NCBI GenBank assembly: GCA_963763485.1 | Contig: CAVXOW010000007.1 | Coordinates: forward strand, 744,001-808,000 | Source of the DNA: CAWCKS01 sp963763485 | GTDB lineage: Bacteria; Pseudomonadota; Alphaproteobacteria; Rhizobiales; Xanthobacteraceae | Reading direction: 5' to 3' | Length of the DNA: 64,000 nt | Shown: positions 61,789 through 64,000 of the stretch, piece by piece | Layout: the number at the start of each line of letters is the position of its first letter | Numbering within the stretch: the stretch's first letter is position 1 | Program-made: the position numbers and the translations under genes | Notes under the pieces: model-generated | What the model saw: only the letters and a program-made list of their open reading frames with translations | What the model was told of the DNA's origin: nothing | Databases searched by the model: none

Positions 61789-63284
61789 ATGTTGACGCGA
61801 AGGCATTTCCTGGCTGCGACAGCGCTGACGAGCGCCGCATCCTCACACAATCCAACCTATCTGCACATGCGGCTCGGTTCGAGACGCCGCTGCCAATTCC
61901 ACAATTGATCGACGCGAAGGCGGATGCCAATGCGGTCACGTTGACCATCGGGCAAGGCCTGCACGCCTATCGGCCCGGGCAACCCGTCCAGAGCTTTGGC
62001 TATTCCGCACCGGTGCTTGGACCGGTCATTCGGCTCGCTCGCGGCGAAACCACGGACGTCACGATCGAGAACAAGATGAGCCGACCAACCACCGTGCATT
62101 GGCACGGGCTTATTGTTCCCGGCGCGGTCGACGGCGGGCCGCACAACACGATTGCAGCGGGCGACCGTTGGAAAGTCAGCCTGCACGTCGACCAGCCCGA
62201 AACCACCGCCTGGTTTCATCCGCACCCCCACGGGGAGACCGCGCAGCAGGTCTATTCCGGGCTTGCCGGCATGCTCATCGTGGAGGACGGGAGCGGCGAA
62301 CAACTCGGCCTGCCGCGCAGTTATGGCGTCGACGATCTCCCACTGGTGCTGCAAGACCGGTTCCTCGACCGCAACGGGGCGCCGGTCTATCAGCCGGGGC
62401 CAATGGACATCATGTCCGGATATCGCGGCGACACGATTATCGTCAACGGCGCGGTTGCCCCGGTTGCGCGGGTGCCGGCCGGCCTGGTGAGGCTGCGCCT
62501 GCTCAACGGGGCCAACGCCAGGATTTTCGACCTACGCTTTTCAGACCGGCGAATGTTCCAGGTCATTGCTTCCGACGGCGGGTACCTTCCCGCACCGGTC
62601 GGGTTGCCTAACCTGCTGATCGCGCCTGGCGAGCGCTATGAACTGCTGGTCGACTTCTCGGGCGGCGCGGAGGTCGTGCTCGAGACCGGCGCAGACCGAA
62701 ACGTTCCGATGATGGGGATGATGCGGGGTAACGCGCCATTTGCCGGCGGCGGAGGCGTGATCAAGTTCGAGGTCGATTCGACGAAACCGGCGGCGGTCAC
62801 TTCGATGCCCAAACGATTGATCGACGTGCCGGTGCTTGACTGGTCAAAGGTCGTGGCTCGTCGCCAATTTCTGCTCAACGATATGATGATGGGTGGGATG
62901 ATGGGTGGGATGATGGGAGGCATGGGCTTCGGACAGGGCGAACGGCGCTTCGGCCCGGCCATGGCCATCAACGGACAATCCTTCGATATGAAACGGATCA
63001 ACGTCGAAGCCAAACGCGGCACAATGGAGCTTTGGGAGATCGGTTCGCAGATGATGGCTCATCCGTTCCACGTCCATGGCACACAGTTTCAAATCCTGTC
63101 ACTGAACGGGCAGGTTCCGCCGTTGCATATGCAGGGCTGGAAGGACACCGTATTGGTAGCGAGAGAGGCGCAGATCCTGGTCCCGCTCACGCAGCTGGCG
63201 TCGCGCGATCATCCCTTCATGTTCCATTGTCATATTCTCGAACATGAGGATGCAGGCATGATGGGGCAATACGTCTGCGTTTGA
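61789..63284 (+). CDS. multicopper oxidase (CueO-like), frame break in the signal peptide
   Basis: A periplasmic copper oxidase. The ATG at 61789 follows GCGGAGGACC and starts a Tat-like signal (MLTRRHFLAATALTSAA), but this frame stops at 61905. The mature part is one base out of frame (a single lost base, or two extra, within 61840-61850). The mature protein has all four copper motifs: TTVHWHG, WFHPHPHGE, HPFHVHGTQ and HCHILEHEDAGMM. A Met-rich insertion (MMMGGMMGGMMGGMGFG) suits CueO-type cuprous oxidation. The longer frame from a TTG at 61728 has no signal sequence and is not believable. It lies beside other metal genes. Confidence 0.8.
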
Positions 63285-63476
63285 GTGTTGGCGCATCGTA
63301 GCGGTTCAAGTTCTGAGCGCAACCAAGTAGGGCTACATAAGGCCAAGCTCAAGGCGTCGATCAGAAACCTACGCAAAGTTCACCAATGCGGATCAAGAAG
63401 GCGGCAGTACGTCCCGCTCGCGGATATCTGCGACGACCTGCTTGAGCAAATCTCTAACCTGGCTTGCAATCTTACC

Positions 63477-63806
63477 CTAGGGCCGATTGTCGATCGCGCT
63501 CATCGATGCGACAGGATCAACCGCCGAAATCTCAACCTTGCCGCCCTCCTTCTGTTGGACGACAACGTTGCAGGGAAGCATTGTCCCGATTTTGTCCTCG
63601 AGAGCGAGCGCCTGATAGGCCATCTTCGGATTGCACGCGCCCAGAATGAGATAGGGGCGAAAGTCGACCGCAAGTTTCTTATGCAAGGTATCTTTGACGT
63701 CGATTTGCGTGAGAACACCAAAGCCGTGCTGCTTCAGCGCATCTGTCGTTGCAGCAACAGCCTTATCAAACGTCATGTCGACAGTCTTGGAGAAATGGTA
63801 CGTCAT
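63477..63806 (-). CDS. DUF302 protein with premature stop
   Basis: A DUF302-family protein of 109 residues as read: YHFSKTVDMTFDKAVAATTDAL, then QIDVKDTLHKKLAVDFRPYLILGACNP and MAYQALALEDKIGTMLPCNVVV. The frame stops at TAG (63477-63479). In the same frame it continues for 27 more codons as GKIASQVRDLLKQVVADI and RERDVLPPS to a TGA at 63393-63395, which is the usual family end. A single T-to-A change (TTG Leu to TAG) explains it. Members occur with copper and other metal genes; the activity is unknown. An ATG at 63806 with GGAAGGAACTGG starts it. Confidence 0.82.
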   Translation of the reverse strand: MTYHFSKTVDMTFDKAVAATTDALKQHGFGVLTQIDVKDTLHKKLAVDFRPYLILGACNPKMAYQALALEDKIGTMLPCNVVVQQKEGGKVEISAVDPVASMSAIDNRP

Positions 63807-63845
63807 AAGGCCAGTTCCTTCCGGGTTTGCTGCTTGCGATGCTAA

Positions 63846-64000
63846 ACCCCGTACGGTGCGAAATAGCTGCTAATGATAGTTTGGAACTGAGCGGCCTGGC
63901 TTTGAGACAAATCAACGATCCAGTCGGATATCGCCGGCCGATTTGAATGCGACGGCTTCGCCAAGCCGCCTCCTCATCATGTCAGCTCGGCACCGCATCG
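63846..64000. other. window end without recognisable gene
   Basis: The last 155 bases contain the promoter side of the DUF302 gene and a CGATTTGAATGCGACGG stretch. No gene or repeat is evident, although a gene may begin beyond the edge. Confidence 0.35.

Overview
The window looks like a chromosomal segment of a Bradyrhizobium-type alphaproteobacterium (Nitrobacteraceae). Evidence: high-GC codon use; a CtrA gene next to the flagellar ATPase gene fliI; an alphaproteobacterial ChpT-like phosphotransferase beside the chemotaxis operon; LivFGHM-type transporters mixed with acyl-CoA genes; and several families of palindromic intergenic repeats of the kind common in that genus. The species cannot be named from sequence alone.

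Layout. 1-547: 3' end of a flavin-dependent (LLM class) oxidoreductase. 630-10556 (minus): one long transcription unit, read from right to left: acyl-CoA dehydrogenase, CaiB-type CoA-transferase, MaoC-type hydratase, ABC permeases (livH, livM), ATPases (livG, livF), acyl-CoA ligase and periplasmic binding protein. 10837-13232 (plus): two more acyl-CoA dehydrogenases, diverging from it. Together these look like a system that imports, CoA-activates and beta-oxidises a carboxylic acid; the substrate is unknown. 13331-31002: mixed housekeeping and envelope genes (DUF898 protein, M48 protease, DUF2927, L,D-transpeptidase, TPP enzyme, glpR-glpD, an MCP, HpcH/HpaI aldolase, Rieske oxygenase, tRNA-Val, coiled-coil protein, DUF1134, YHS protein, cysQ-like gene, chpT-like gene). 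31322-37086: chemotaxis operon cheA-cheW-cheY-cheB-cheR. 37342-45375: ctrA, fliI, fliJ, an ECF sigma/anti-sigma pair, a small membrane protein and flhA. 45745-50179: CPBP protease, an IS110 element, an MFS transporter, a CAU-anticodon tRNA and a GYD-domain protein.

50245-56000 is a decayed prophage or integrative element. It holds a second CAU tRNA, a tyrosine integrase, a truncated portal gene, a prohead-protease fragment, a primase-like fragment with an internal stop, a terminase-small-subunit-like gene, and two orphan 3' tRNA fragments (Ser- and Lys-like) that look like old attachment sites. 56293-64000 holds a B12-binding radical SAM gene and then a broken metal/arsenic-resistance region: a resolvase fragment joined to a truncated arsA, a thiolase flanked by a 37-bp repeat copied from the arsA 5' end, the His-rich tail of a lost exporter, a CueO-like multicopper oxidase and a DUF302 gene with a premature stop.

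An overall oddity is the number of single-base frame breaks in otherwise well-conserved genes (livM, the MaoC gene, an acyl-CoA dehydrogenase, the anti-sigma gene, the CPBP gene twice, the multicopper oxidase). Most look like one extra base, so assembly error must be excluded before calling them pseudogenes. I found no CRISPR array and no clearly unprecedented system; the best candidates for follow-up are the ABC/acyl-CoA unit and the arsA-resolvase scar.
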